Source: an uncultured Prevotella sp. (GTDB lineage: Bacteria; Bacteroidota; Bacteroidia; Bacteroidales; Bacteroidaceae). From it: a DNA stretch of 64,000 bases. The stretch is taken from assembly GCA_905234265.1 (NCBI GenBank), contig CAJOHJ010000009.1, positions 94,061 to 158,060 on the forward strand, read 5' to 3'. The position numbers were made by a program, and so were the translations under genes. This document shows, in pieces, positions 8,233-16,861 of this stretch. A model generated the notes under the pieces. The model worked only from the letters and a program-made list of their open reading frames with translations. It had not been told where the DNA came from and made no database searches. Within the stretch, counting starts at the first letter, position 1. Each line of letters opens with the position of its first letter.

Positions 8233-10035
8233 CTATTTAACTACTATCTTCTTGCCGCCGACGATGTACAGTCCCCTCTTAGGCTGCTGGATGCGCTGGC
8301 CTTGCATGTTGAAGACTGTTCGGTCTGTGTCAATACTATTGACACCAACAGAACTGATGGCCGTTGCGTCGCCGAAGAGCGAGAGGAACGGAGCAGGCGA
8401 TGCTGCCGGCAGGGCCAGATAAGCCTTGTTGGCGCCATTGGTGAATGCAGCACCATCGGCCGCCATCCAGTAGAAGCCCAGGCCGTTTGCGCCGTTCTGC
8501 AGGGCATAGTACTTAGTGCCGCCAGTAGTCAGGGCAGCCTCGTCAGTACCCTTCAGCAGGTTGCCAGCAGGAGCGGCAGTAGCGTCGCCAATCTTCTCAG
8601 TAAGAGTGTAAACCATGTCGGACGTAGCCTTCAGCAGCACAGCAGTGCCTGCAGGGACAACGTCGCCAGCATTGTACCGCCAGTTCAGCGTCAGCACTCC
8701 GCCATTCTCCTCGTCAACAGTAGCAGCCTGCAGACCGTCGGGCAGAGTAACGGCCATCGTGCTGTTATAGTATGTGCCGTAGAGCAGCTCACCATTGTAT
8801 ATATTCTGGTATTCAGGACCTGGATAGACGACTGTAATGGTGCGATAATAAGAGCCGTCACCGATGACAATGTCAATCGTAGCATCAGAGCCATTATAGG
8901 TAGCTGTAGTAGAGAAATTGCCTGCCGAGCCAGAAGAAGGAGCATCGTATTCTGATGAGCCGGCGATTGTTGTGGTTGTCATGGCATTGTATGTAACGAT
9001 AGTTACTTTCATTCCCTTTGCAGCAGGAATAGTCAGCTTAGTGCCACCGTTCAGCTGCGCCCAGTCGTTCCAGCTGCCATTGGCCAGCTTGCCGCCATTG
9101 TTTGTGTCAAAATACATCGGAACATCAATATTGTATCCAAGAACATCAGCCTGTGCAACCCAAACGCCGGTCTTACCCTCATAGCTAACCGTCGGCGCAC
9201 CGTTTTTCCGTTGGAAATCCCAGACGACTGTAGTAGCCTGGCTACGGTCATTCAAAGAAACAGTGTTTGCCTCAAAACGCGGCGTAACGACAGCATCCTC
9301 GTCGAAACCATAGGCTGTACCAGCCCACAGTGCACCACCTGCATCTTGCCAACATTCAAAGGTGTAGCCCTCCTTATACAGCATAAAGTTGCCTGGCATC
9401 GTAAATTCAGGGGCAGCCTTTATGTCCTGAGTGATTGAAGGTGGTACATCGCCTTCTGCTCCTGTGTCGCCCTTTGAGAAAGACAGTGTAACATTATTTG
9501 GCACATAGGTGGTCTTCTCAACGGCAAAGTACGGAGTGTAGCTGCCACCGGAAATGGTCAGTGTTGTTGCTGCGTCGATAACAACTACCGTAGAAGCGAT
9601 GTTGTCTGTCTTGTTATTATGATAGCAAACACCAGTGCATGTACTGAATGTCGCTATTTCTGTACCACCATTCTTGATTTTTACATCACCACCCCAATTA
9701 CACGTTCCCATATAGATACGGTAAGTACCTGCTTCCACAGGAACCGTTGCGCTGAAGTTTCCCCATCCGTGTTCATCTGAGTGGTACTTTCCACTTAAAA
9801 CAGCAATAGCCTCGGCAGCGTCTTTGTCAACGCGTGCCATTGTTGCATCAATACCAATCTCTACAGAAGTCTTATTGGTAATCTCATCGCTCGTCAGCAG
9901 ATTGGCATTCAAGGTAAGATGTGTACCGCTTGTAAGCTCAACCTTAATGTCTGTCCAGTCAGCATTTGCAGCTGTCGGCACCATTAGAAGGGCAAGAAGT
10001 ACCCCCCCCACGATTTTTGTAAAATTTCTTTTCAT
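8233..10035 (-). CDS. Large secreted protein with C-terminal sorting-type tail
   Basis: 600 aa with signal peptide MKRNFTKIVGGVLLALLMVP...ANA. The middle is rich in beta-type, Gly/Thr/Asn sequence with no domain I can name; residues about 440-545 (GELLYGTYYNSTMAVTLPDG ... GFYWMAADG) look like the beta-domain often found just before the tail in Prevotella secreted proteins. It ends FNMQGQRIQQPKRGLYIVGGKKIVVK, the tail shared by four other proteins in this window and like type IX secretion sorting domains. A run of eight G in the signal-peptide codons (GTG GGG GGG GTA) is in frame here. Confidence 0.75.
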   Translation of the reverse strand: MKRNFTKIVGGVLLALLMVPTAANADWTDIKVELTSGTHLTLNANLLTSDEITNKTSVEIGIDATMARVDKDAAEAIAVLSGKYHSDEHGWGNFSATVPVEAGTYRIYMGTCNWGGDVKIKNGGTEIATFSTCTGVCYHNNKTDNIASTVVVIDAATTLTISGGSYTPYFAVEKTTYVPNNVTLSFSKGDTGAEGDVPPSITQDIKAAPEFTMPGNFMLYKEGYTFECWQDAGGALWAGTAYGFDEDAVVTPRFEANTVSLNDRSQATTVVWDFQRKNGAPTVSYEGKTGVWVAQADVLGYNIDVPMYFDTNNGGKLANGSWNDWAQLNGGTKLTIPAAKGMKVTIVTYNAMTTTTIAGSSEYDAPSSGSAGNFSTTATYNGSDATIDIVIGDGSYYRTITVVYPGPEYQNIYNGELLYGTYYNSTMAVTLPDGLQAATVDEENGGVLTLNWRYNAGDVVPAGTAVLLKATSDMVYTLTEKIGDATAAPAGNLLKGTDEAALTTGGTKYYALQNGANGLGFYWMAADGAAFTNGANKAYLALPAASPAPFLSLFGDATAISSVGVNSIDTDRTVFNMQGQRIQQPKRGLYIVGGKKIVVK

Positions 10036-10091
10036 GTTAGTTTTAGTTAATAATTTATGTATTGAAAAAATATAAAATCTTACAAACGGTG

Positions 10092-10099
10092 CAAAGGTA
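10092..10099 (-). promoter_or_regulatory. -7 element for the 600-aa secreted protein
   Basis: Reverse strand TACCTTTG, 56 bp upstream of the start codon. No -33 TTTG at the expected spacing was found. Confidence 0.5.
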
Positions 10100-10139
10100 A
10101 CGAATTCCGCTTAACAAAAAGAGTATTTTGCAAAAAAAA

Positions 10140-10234
10140 AAATTATCTCTGCAAGATACAAATTTATCTCAATGACTTACGAAATTATCTTACGGAGATA
10201 ATTTTTTATCTCTGCATGTTACAAAAATGTCTTA
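10140..10234. repeat. ATGCAGAGATAATTTC-family repeat cluster after luxS
   Basis: Contains AATTATCTCTGCAAGATAC, ACGAAATTATCTTACGGAGA and ATTTTTTATCTCTGCATGTT modules. The luxS stop codon (10232-10234) lies inside the last module. AATTATCTtacggAGATAATTTTTT can fold into a short stem followed by T6, so it may also terminate transcription. Confidence 0.75.
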
Positions 10235-10726
10235 CGCATCGGCAAACACACGGCCGTCGCTGAGCGTCACGGTGAGCTTGGTGTATTCCGAGTGGAAGTC
10301 GTTGCGCAGGCGGTCGAGATAGCGGCGGCACTCCCAGTGGCACATGGGCAGGTCGTGCAGCAGATAGTTGCCGCAGGTGTCGGGAGTGGTTGCCGGCACC
10401 TCCTGTTGTGTAAGCATCCACTCCAGGCACTCGATGGTCAACTGGCGCATGTCCTCAACGCTGTAGTCGCCGAGCATGATGATGTACATGCCCGTAAGGC
10501 ATCCCATGGGGCCTACGTAGACGACGTCGTCCTTCACCCTCGAGTTGCGGAACCATGTTGCCATGAGGTGTTCGATGCTGTGGATGGCCGACGGGGCTAC
10601 GGCCGGCTCCTTGTTAGGCTCGGTGATGCGGAGGTCGAAGGTGCGGAAGCCCTTGTCGTCGCGCGAAATGTAGATGCCCGGCTTCAGTCGGGTATGGTCG
10701 ATGGTAAAGCTCTGAATTACTTCCAT
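10232..10726 (-). CDS. luxS: S-ribosylhomocysteine lyase
   Basis: 164 aa. Cleaves S-ribosylhomocysteine to homocysteine and DPD, the precursor of autoinducer-2, in the activated methyl cycle. The Fe/Zn site motif HSIEHLMATW (HxxEH) and the conserved GPMGCLTGMY segment with the third metal ligand region are present. The track ORF begins 32 codons earlier, but MEVIQSFTIDHTRLKPGIY is the conserved family start and the promoter ends just upstream. It is monocistronic by appearance: own promoter and repeat-type terminator. Confidence 0.95.
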   Translation of the reverse strand: MEVIQSFTIDHTRLKPGIYISRDDKGFRTFDLRITEPNKEPAVAPSAIHSIEHLMATWFRNSRVKDDVVYVGPMGCLTGMYIIMLGDYSVEDMRQLTIECLEWMLTQQEVPATTPDTCGNYLLHDLPMCHWECRRYLDRLRNDFHSEYTKLTVTLSDGRVFADA

Positions 10727-10779
10727 GGCTGTTCTGTTATATATATAATAATGTGTAGGCTGCTGTGGCAAGCCGCCTG

Positions 10780-10810
10780 CAAAAGTACATAAAAAATGCC
10801 GCCCGGCAAA
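10780..10810 (-). promoter_or_regulatory. luxS promoter
   Basis: Reverse strand: -33 TTTG (10810-10807), 19-nt spacer, -7 TACTTTTG (10787-10780), 53 bp before the ATG. The -33 element lies inside the loop of the gapA terminator hairpin. Confidence 0.8.
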
Positions 10811-10828
10811 TTCGGACGGCACTTTTTT
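10791..10828. terminator. Terminator after gapA, symmetric T tracts
   Basis: TGCCGCCC (10797-10804) pairs with GGACGGCA (10814-10821) over 8 bp with one G-U. A6 lies on the left side and T6 on the right, so it can work on both strands. It ends the minus-strand gapA transcript about 50 bp past the stop. Confidence 0.75.
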
Positions 10829-10872
10829 ATTTAATCTTATAATTTTAGCAAGCTTTCGTTTGCCCTTGCTGC

Positions 10873-11898
10873 TTATTTGAGCTCTGCAAGATACTTGATG
10901 GTGCGAACCATCTGGCTGGTGTAAGAGTTCTCATTGTCGTACCAGGCAACAACCTGAACGAGAGAGTTGCCGTCGCCAATCTTGCTGACCATTGTCTGGT
11001 TGGCGTCGAAGAGCGAACCGAACTTCATGCCGATGATGTCGCTTGAAACGAGCTTCTCCTCAGTGTAGCCGAACGACTCGTTGGCAGCAGCCTTCATGGC
11101 GGCGTTGATGCCCTCTACGGTAACCTCACCCTTTACAACAGCGTGCAGGATGGTGGTAGAACCTGTAGGAGTCGGAACGCGCTGGGCAGCACCGATGAGC
11201 TTGCCGTTCAGCTCGGGGATAACCAGACCGATGGCCTTGGCAGCACCAGTAGAGTTAGGAACGATGTTCTGGGCACCGGCACGAGCGCGCTGTACGTCGC
11301 CCTTGCGCTGAGGACCGTCGAGAATCATCTGGTCGCCAGTGTAGGCGTGAACAGTTGTCATGATACCGCTCTGGATGGCAGCGAAGTCGTTAAGAGCCTT
11401 CGTCATAGGAGCCAGACAGTTGGTGGTGCAAGAAGCAGCAGAGATAACGGTGTCGGCAGGAGTCAGAGTCTTGTGGTTAACGTTGTAAACGATGGTGGGC
11501 AGGTCGTTGCCGGCAGGAGCAGAGATGACAACCTTCTTGGCACCAGCCTGGATGTGAGCGCTGGCCTTCTCCTTAGAAGTGTAGAAGCCTGTGCACTCCA
11601 GCACTACGTCTACGTCCAGCTTGCCCCAAGGCAGCTCAGCAGCGTTAGGAATAGCATAGATGGTAATTTTCTTACCGTCAACTACGATGTAGTCCTCACC
11701 AGCCTCTACAGTGTGCTTGTTCTCGCCGAACTTGCCAGCGAAACCACCCTGAGCGGTGTCATACTTCAGCAGGTGAGCCAGCATCTTCGGGCTGGTCAAG
11801 TCGTTGATTGCTACTACTTCATAACCTTCAGCCTCGAACATCTGACGGAAAGCGAGGCGACCAATACGGCCAAAGCCGTTAATAGCTACTTTTGTCAT
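10873..11898 (-). CDS. gapA: Glyceraldehyde-3-phosphate dehydrogenase (type I)
   Basis: 341 aa glycolytic enzyme oxidising glyceraldehyde 3-phosphate with NAD+ and phosphate. N-terminal Rossmann fold [20 protein letters not shown]; catalytic Cys in [17 protein letters not shown] (about residue 156); catalytic His expected in the following segment ([10 protein letters not shown]); C-terminal [16 protein letters not shown]. Full length, with its own -7 box divergent from mscL and a terminator downstream. Confidence 0.97.
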   Translation of the reverse strand: MTKVAINGFGRIGRLAFRQMFEAEGYEVVAINDLTSPKMLAHLLKYDTAQGGFAGKFGENKHTVEAGEDYIVVDGKKITIYAIPNAAELPWGKLDVDVVLECTGFYTSKEKASAHIQAGAKKVVISAPAGNDLPTIVYNVNHKTLTPADTVISAASCTTNCLAPMTKALNDFAAIQSGIMTTVHAYTGDQMILDGPQRKGDVQRARAGAQNIVPNSTGAAKAIGLVIPELNGKLIGAAQRVPTPTGSTTILHAVVKGEVTVEGINAAMKAAANESFGYTEEKLVSSDIIGMKFGSLFDANQTMVSKIGDGNSLVQVVAWYDNENSYTSQMVRTIKYLAELK

Positions 11899-11982
11899 AC
11901 TTTTTTATAAAAAATGGTGTTAAAAATCTCTTTTACATCAAGAAAATCATGTATTTATTACACTTTTTCCTTATTTCGGGTG

Positions 11983-12010
11983 CAAAGTTAGTAATTTTTC
12001 TCTATATTTG
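11983..12010. promoter_or_regulatory. Divergent -7 elements for gapA (-) and mscL (+)
   Basis: Reverse-strand TAACTTTG at 11990-11983 faces gapA, and forward TATATTTG at 12003-12010 faces mscL. Neither has an obvious TTTG at 19-20 bp. The two -7 boxes are only 12 bp apart, so the promoters overlap back to back. Confidence 0.55.
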
Positions 12011-12152
12011 CACGTAATTTCAGTATTAATTTAAGTGAAAAGTGGCCGACGGCAGGCGAAAAATGAGATAAATCAAGACTGCAGGCCTGAGATTGCAAAA
12101 CGAAGATGACAAAATCAATTTAAATATTAATCTTTTAAAAAACAAAAGCATT

Positions 12153-12536
12153 ATGGGATTTATCAGTGAATTCAAGGAGTTTGCCATGAAGGGCAACGTT
12201 ATGGACATGGCAGTAGGCGTCATCATCGGCGGTGCCTTCGGCAAGATTGTGTCAAGCCTCGTCGATGACATTCTGATGCCTCTGGTTGGCGTGCTGACCG
12301 GCGGTGTGAACTTCACCACGCTGGCTGCCACCGTGGGCGACGCTGAGGTGAAGTACGGACAGTTCATCCAGAACATCGTCGACTTCCTCATCGTGGCCTT
12401 CTGCATCTTCCTCATGCTGAAGGGCATCAACAAGCTGAACCGCAAGAAGGCTGAGCCAGAGGCTCCTGCAGCTCCTGCCGGACCTACGCAGGAAGAGCTG
12501 CTGGCCGAAATCCGCGACCTGCTGAAGCAGAAGTAA
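12153..12536 (+). CDS. mscL: Large-conductance mechanosensitive channel
   Basis: 127 aa inner-membrane channel that opens under membrane tension and releases solutes on osmotic downshock. Start chosen at [20 protein letters not shown], the conserved N-terminus; the track ORF begins 20 codons too early. TM1 includes [24 protein letters not shown] and TM2 [16 protein letters not shown]. The C-terminal helix [14 protein letters not shown] follows a Pro/Ala linker. Followed by an intrinsic terminator. Confidence 0.96.
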   Translation: MGFISEFKEFAMKGNVMDMAVGVIIGGAFGKIVSSLVDDILMPLVGVLTGGVNFTTLAATVGDAEVKYGQFIQNIVDFLIVAFCIFLMLKGINKLNRKKAEPEAPAAPAGPTQEELLAEIRDLLKQK

Positions 12537-12553
12537 GCTATTACCTCCAACGA

Positions 12554-12604
12554 CTGCTACGCCTTTATTTATATATAAGGTGTAGCAGCCGCTTTTGTTT
12601 TCCC
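12554..12604 (+). terminator. Intrinsic terminator after mscL
   Basis: CTGCTACGCCTT (12554-12565) pairs with AAGGTGTAGCAG (12577-12588): 12 bp with one G-U, 11-nt loop, then a T-rich tail (cttttgtttt). It ends right before the sulP ATG at 12609. Confidence 0.8.
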
Positions 12605-12608
12605 TACT

Positions 12609-14318
12609 ATGGACAAGAAACTCGACTTCAAGCCGAAGATCATATCGGCCATAAAGAATTACAACAAAAAGACTTTCACTGCCGACCTGATGGCCGGCAT
12701 CATCGTCGGCATCGTGGCCCTTCCGCTGGCCATAGCATTCGGCATTGCCAGTGGCGTAAGCCCTGAGAAGGGCATCATCACGGCCATCGTGGCCGGACTG
12801 GCAATATCACTCTTCGGCGGCAGTAAGGTGCAGATTGGCGGCCCAACGGGAGCGTTCATCGTCATCGTGGCAGGCATCATCCAGCAATACGGCATACAGG
12901 GCCTTACCATCGCAACGCTGATGGCAGGCGTCTTCCTCATACTGCTCGGCGTGCTGCGACTCGGCACCATAATAAAATACATTCCCTACCCCATCGTAGT
13001 GGGATTCACCAGCGGCATTGCCGTAACCATCTTCACCACTCAGATAAAGGACCTGCTGGGCCTCACCATGAACAGCGTGCCGGGCGACTTCATAGAGAAG
13101 TGGATTGCATACATCAGCAACATTGGCACCATCGACTGGTGGAGCGCTGCGGTGGGCATCTGCAGCGTGGCCATCATTGCCGCATGGCCGCTGCTGGTGC
13201 GACTGTTCAAGCTGTCGCCGCTGAAGTCGCTGCCTGGCTCGCTGGTGGCCATCATCGTGATGACCGCAGGCGCACTGCTGCTGAAGCAGTATGCCGGCGT
13301 CAGCAGCATTGAAACCATCGGCGACCGCTTCAGCATCAATTCCAGCCTGCCGGGAGCCGTTGTCCCCGAAATGTCATGGACTGTCATCAAAAGCCTCGTG
13401 GGGCCTGCTGTAACCATAGCCGTTCTGGGAGCCATCGAAAGCCTGCTGTCGGCAACGGTGGCCGACGGCGTCATCGGCGACCACCACAATTCAAACACGG
13501 AACTCATCGGCCAGGGAATTGCCAACTTGGCATCGCCGCTGTTTGGAGGCATTCCGGCAACAGGAGCCATTGCACGCACCATGACCAACATCAACAACGG
13601 CGGACGCACGCCTGTCGCAGGCATCATTCACGCCGCCGTGCTGCTGCTGATATTCCTATTCCTCATGCCTCTGGCACAGTACATCCCCATGGCCTGCCTG
13701 GCTGGCGTGCTGGTGGTGGTGGCCTACGGCATGAGCGGATGGCGCTCGTTCCTTGCAATGGCGCGGCGCAATCCGAAGAGCGACGTCACCGTGCTGCTGC
13801 TGACTTTCTTCCTGACCATCATCTTCGACCTCACCGTAGCCATTGAGTTCGGACTCGTATGCGCATGCCTGCTGTTCATGCGCCGCATGGCAGAGACCAC
13901 TGATGTACACGCCGTCATCAACGAGATAGACCTCAACGCCGACGCCGACATGGAGCGCGGCAATCTGGAGCATCTCACCATTCCCGACGGCGTAGAGGTC
14001 TACGAAATCAACGGCCCTTACTTCTTCGGCGCCGGCAACCGCTTCGAGGACATCATGGCACGCTACGGCAGCCACCCCAAGGTGCGCATCATACGCATGC
14101 GTAAAGTACCTTTCATTGACTCCACGGGCATGCACAACCTCGAAAACATGTGCATGATGAGCCGCAAGGAGGGCATCACCGTTGTGCTTTCGGGCGTCAA
14201 CGCGAAAGTAGAGGCTGTCTTGAAGCGCAACGGCTTCGACAGCCTGCTGGGCGAGAAGAACATCTGCAACCACATCGACCTGGCACTGGCAAGGGCTAAT
14301 GAGATTATTGGAAATTGA
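12609..14318 (+). CDS. SulP-family anion transporter with STAS domain
   Basis: 569 aa integral membrane protein. About ten or more hydrophobic segments (e.g. LMAGIIVGIVALPLAIAFGI; TIATLMAGVFLILLGVLRLG) make the SLC26/SulP transport domain, which carries sulfate, bicarbonate or related anions. From about residue 440 a cytoplasmic STAS domain follows (VEVYEINGPYFFGAGNRFED; VRIIRMRKVPFIDSTGMHNL). The DST-G motif matches the phosphorylatable Ser region of anti-anti-sigma proteins. The substrate cannot be read from sequence. Confidence 0.9.
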   Translation: MDKKLDFKPKIISAIKNYNKKTFTADLMAGIIVGIVALPLAIAFGIASGVSPEKGIITAIVAGLAISLFGGSKVQIGGPTGAFIVIVAGIIQQYGIQGLTIATLMAGVFLILLGVLRLGTIIKYIPYPIVVGFTSGIAVTIFTTQIKDLLGLTMNSVPGDFIEKWIAYISNIGTIDWWSAAVGICSVAIIAAWPLLVRLFKLSPLKSLPGSLVAIIVMTAGALLLKQYAGVSSIETIGDRFSINSSLPGAVVPEMSWTVIKSLVGPAVTIAVLGAIESLLSATVADGVIGDHHNSNTELIGQGIANLASPLFGGIPATGAIARTMTNINNGGRTPVAGIIHAAVLLLIFLFLMPLAQYIPMACLAGVLVVVAYGMSGWRSFLAMARRNPKSDVTVLLLTFFLTIIFDLTVAIEFGLVCACLLFMRRMAETTDVHAVINEIDLNADADMERGNLEHLTIPDGVEVYEINGPYFFGAGNRFEDIMARYGSHPKVRIIRMRKVPFIDSTGMHNLENMCMMSRKEGITVVLSGVNAKVEAVLKRNGFDSLLGEKNICNHIDLALARANEIIGN

Positions 14319-14330
14319 GAAATTGAGAAA

Positions 14331-14358
14331 ATTATTCATTATGCATTAAGCATTACCC
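14331..14358 (+). repeat. ATTATGC heptamers before the preQ1 riboswitch
   Basis: Four consecutive heptamers attattc attatgc attaagc attaccc. They abut and slightly overlap the 5' end of the riboswitch aptamer. The same heptamer recurs before queF. Confidence 0.75.
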
Positions 14359-14393
14359 AGGGGTACTTGCACAACCCCCTTTAACAAAACAAG
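14357..14393 (+). promoter_or_regulatory. preQ1-I riboswitch upstream of yhhQ
   Basis: AGGGG (14359-14363) pairs with CCCCT (14376-14380) to form P1. The loop contains CUUG (14366-14369), which can pair with CAAG (14390-14393) in the A-rich tail UUAACAAAACAAG, giving the H-type pseudoknot of class I preQ1 aptamers. The tail closely resembles the Thermoanaerobacter tengcongensis aptamer as I recall it. It ends 4 nt before the yhhQ ATG, so ligand binding should hide the ribosome site. The gene behind it is a queuosine-precursor transporter, which fits. Confidence 0.9.
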
Positions 14394-14397
14394 ATTT

Positions 14398-15102
14398 ATG
14401 GAACAAAACAACAATTCTTCAAAAGTCAGTGTGCTGTTTATGCTTTACGGCACACTGTTTTGCGTCTGCCTGATAACGGCCAACGTACTCGAGACAAAGC
14501 AGATTTCCTTCGGCCCGGTAAATCTTACTGCCGGCATCATCGTGTTCCCCATATCCTACATCCTCAACGACGTCGTGTGCGAAGTGTGGGGCTATCAACG
14601 CACACGCATGCTGATATGGATGGGCTTTGCCATGAACTTCCTGTTCGTCGTCTTCGGAGCCATTGCCGACTGGATACCCGGTGCGCCCTACTGGCACGGC
14701 GACGAGGGCTTCCACGTCATTTTCGGCCTTGCGCCACGCATTGCCGCTGCCTCGTTCATAGCCTTCCTGGCTGGCTCGTTTGTCAACGCCTACGTGATGT
14801 CGCGCATGAAGATGATGTCGAAGGGAGAGAAGTTTTCAGCACGCGCCATTCTCAGCACCGTCTTCGGCGAAAGCGTCGACTCCGTCATCTTCTTCCCACT
14901 GGCACTCGGCGGCGTTATTCCATGGGAGGAAATGCCTTCGCTGATGATTTCACAGGTGACGCTGAAGACTCTCTACGAAATCGCCGTACTGCCCATAACC
15001 ATCCGCGTGGTAGGTTTCACCAAGCAGCACGACCATGAGGACGTCTACGACCATGAGATTTCGTACAACATCTTCAAAATCCTTGAAACAAGGAAGAAAT
15101 AG
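14398..15102 (+). CDS. yhhQ: Queuosine precursor transporter (YhhQ/VUT family)
   Basis: 234 aa integral membrane protein of the ECF-like YhhQ family, which imports preQ0/preQ1 or related bases for the queuosine modification of tRNA. About six hydrophobic segments, including LYGTLFCVCLITANVLETKQI and ITAGIIVFPISYILNDVVCEVWGY. The conserved signature FGESVDSVIFFPLAL lies in the second half. It is controlled by a preQ1-I riboswitch and forms an operon with queF (52-bp spacer). Confidence 0.93.
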   Translation: MEQNNNSSKVSVLFMLYGTLFCVCLITANVLETKQISFGPVNLTAGIIVFPISYILNDVVCEVWGYQRTRMLIWMGFAMNFLFVVFGAIADWIPGAPYWHGDEGFHVIFGLAPRIAAASFIAFLAGSFVNAYVMSRMKMMSKGEKFSARAILSTVFGESVDSVIFFPLALGGVIPWEEMPSLMISQVTLKTLYEIAVLPITIRVVGFTKQHDHEDVYDHEISYNIFKILETRKK

Positions 15103-15123
15103 AAAATAAAGATTAAAAATTAA

Positions 15124-15154
15124 ATTATGCATTATGCATTAAGCATTATAAATT
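15124..15154 (+). repeat. ATTATGC heptamers in the yhhQ-queF spacer
   Basis: attatgc attatgc attaagc attataa att, running straight into the queF ATG at 15155 and filling the ribosome-binding position. Confidence 0.75.
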
Positions 15155-15610
15155 ATGAGAGAACAAGAAAACCTGAAGCTTCTGGGCAAGAAAACAGAAT
15201 ACAAGACAGACTATGCACCAGAAGTGCTGGAGACTTTCGAGAACAAACATAAGGACAACGACTACTGGGTGCAGTTCAACTGCCCTGAGTTCACATCGCT
15301 CTGCCCCATCACCGGACAGCCCGACTTTGCAGAAATAAAAATAATGTATATTCCCGGCGAACGCATGGTTGAGTCGAAGAGCCTGAAACTCTACCTCTTC
15401 TCTTTCCGCAACCACGGCGACTTCCACGAGGACTGCGTGAACACTATCATGAAAGACCTCGTGCGCCTTATGCAGCCGAAATACATTGAGGTCGTCGGAC
15501 TGTTCACTCCTCGCGGTGGCATAAGCATATACCCCTTTGCCAACTACGGACAGCCCGGCACAAAGTATGCCGACATGGCACAGCAGCGCCTCATGGGACA
15601 CGGACTTTAG
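15155..15610 (+). CDS. queF: NADPH-dependent 7-cyano-7-deazaguanine reductase
   Basis: 151 aa, the short unimodular QueF. Reduces preQ0 to preQ1 in queuosine synthesis. The catalytic Cys lies in [19 protein letters not shown], the NADPH-binding [21 protein letters not shown] motif is intact. Second gene after the preQ1 riboswitch, so product and control signal match. Its stop overlaps by a few bases the end of the convergent kinase fragment. Confidence 0.96.
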   Translation: MREQENLKLLGKKTEYKTDYAPEVLETFENKHKDNDYWVQFNCPEFTSLCPITGQPDFAEIKIMYIPGERMVESKSLKLYLFSFRNHGDFHEDCVNTIMKDLVRLMQPKYIEVVGLFTPRGGISIYPFANYGQPGTKYADMAQQRLMGHGL

Positions 15611-16299
15611 GACAGCGGAATTGTAAGCAAGAAGCCCACCTGACAGCCAGCAGGATGCTTGTCGGCAAGTTCAAGCTTTCCACCCTGTATCACCATCATC
15701 CGCTTGCTCAGGGCCAGACCAATGCCATTGCCACTGGGCTTGGTAGTGAACGAAGGGAAGAACAGCGACTGCCGGTCCTCGTCCGCAATGGGCTGGCCGT
15801 CGTTGCCTACGTATATCACCATGCTGCGCGAAGAATGTCTCGCAGAGTCCAGGCTGACAAACAGGCGCTTGGCGCCAGCCTCCACAGCATTGTTCACAAT
15901 GTTTATAAACACATGCTTCAACATGCTTGCGTCGGCACGGACTGTAACGTCAGGCAACGCCTGCGTTTCGATGACAAGGCCGGGGTATAGCATAAAGACG
16001 CTCTCTATTATCGGGCGAAGCGGTATGTCTTCCAGCTGCGGCTTTTCGATATTCGATATCTTGCGATAGCTTACAATCAAGTCGCACATGCGCTGGCTGC
16101 TGCTACTGATGGCTGCGATGCCTGCTTCGAGGGGCGTCCCCTTAACGTCATCGCGCCCCAACAAAGAACGGCTGATGCTGACGATGGGCGTCGTGACATT
16201 GATAATCTCATGCGACATCACACGGGCTATCATCTTCCACGCACCAGCCTCATACATGATGGCCTGCTGGCATGCAATGTCGCTTAAGCGGTTTAAAGC
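15607..16299 (-). pseudogene. Sensor histidine kinase, C-terminal remnant
   Basis: The open frame runs from a TAG at 16302-16300; the first ATG is 16257. It starts abruptly in ALNRLSDIACQQAIMYEAGAWKMIA and carries a HisKA-like box (IARVMSHEIINVTTPIVSISR) and a HATPase domain with N box FINIVNNAVEAG, G1 box (VIYVGNDGQPI) and GNGIGLALSKRMM. The membrane and sensor part expected before the kinase core is missing. At its 5' edge the sequence switches directly to an FtsX-type permease fragment on the other strand. It could still make a soluble kinase core of about 216 aa. Confidence 0.75.
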
Positions 16300-16302
16300 C
16301 TA

Positions 16303-16858
16303 AGAAGGCAGAAATCGACAACAGGCTGCGCGCCACCAGCGGCATCGCGGCCTTTAGATACTCGCGCTTCATACTCAGCAATCTGGACACCTACCTCGAA
16401 TGGCGCATCTTCAACGACCAGACGGGCGAGCAGAACTTCTTTACATGCCTGTATGTCGACAGCAACTATATGCGGACGATGGGCATCAACATCGTACAGG
16501 GCCGCAGCTTCAACGAGCGCGACAGCAACTGCTTCATCGTCAATGAGGCTACCCAGCGGCGATGGCCCTACATCAAGCCCGGCTATGAGATTGGCGGCTT
16601 CACCGTTGTAGGTGTCTGCAAGGATATTGGCTTCACGTCTGTACACAAGACCGTCATCAGGAACCGCTGGCATTTGCCATACTCAGCGACGAATTTGAAG
16701 AATGGCACGACAGGCTGGGCATTCTCAATGTGCGCATGGAGAAAGATGCTGACCGGCAACAGCTCTGCAGGCAGATTAAGAAAGTCCTTGACGGCATGGC
16801 TGGCGAACGGCAAAGGATAGTCCTGCAAAATCAATTTATGTTTCATGACAGAGTGTAA
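16303..16858 (+). pseudogene. FtsX/MacB-type ABC permease, internal remnant with frameshift
   Basis: Reads as the periplasmic core of an FtsX-like permease (RYSRFILSNLDTYLEWRIFN; NYMRTMGINIVQGRSFNERD; EIGGFTVVGVCKDIGF). Near 16650 a one-base loss shifts the frame; the other frame continues EPLAFAILSDEFEEWHDRLG ... LDGMAGERQRIVLQ and stops at 16858. The N-terminal and C-terminal membrane helices are both missing. The start coincides with the breakpoint of the kinase remnant. It ends 3 bp before the ABC ATPase gene that would have partnered it. Confidence 0.75.
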
Positions 16859-16861
16859 GAA

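Noticed and set aside
8005-8955. 316-aa plus-strand ORF opposite the secreted protein
   Set aside because: Crosses the GC-rich inverted repeats and the antisense of a tail-bearing secreted gene; no signal or domain.
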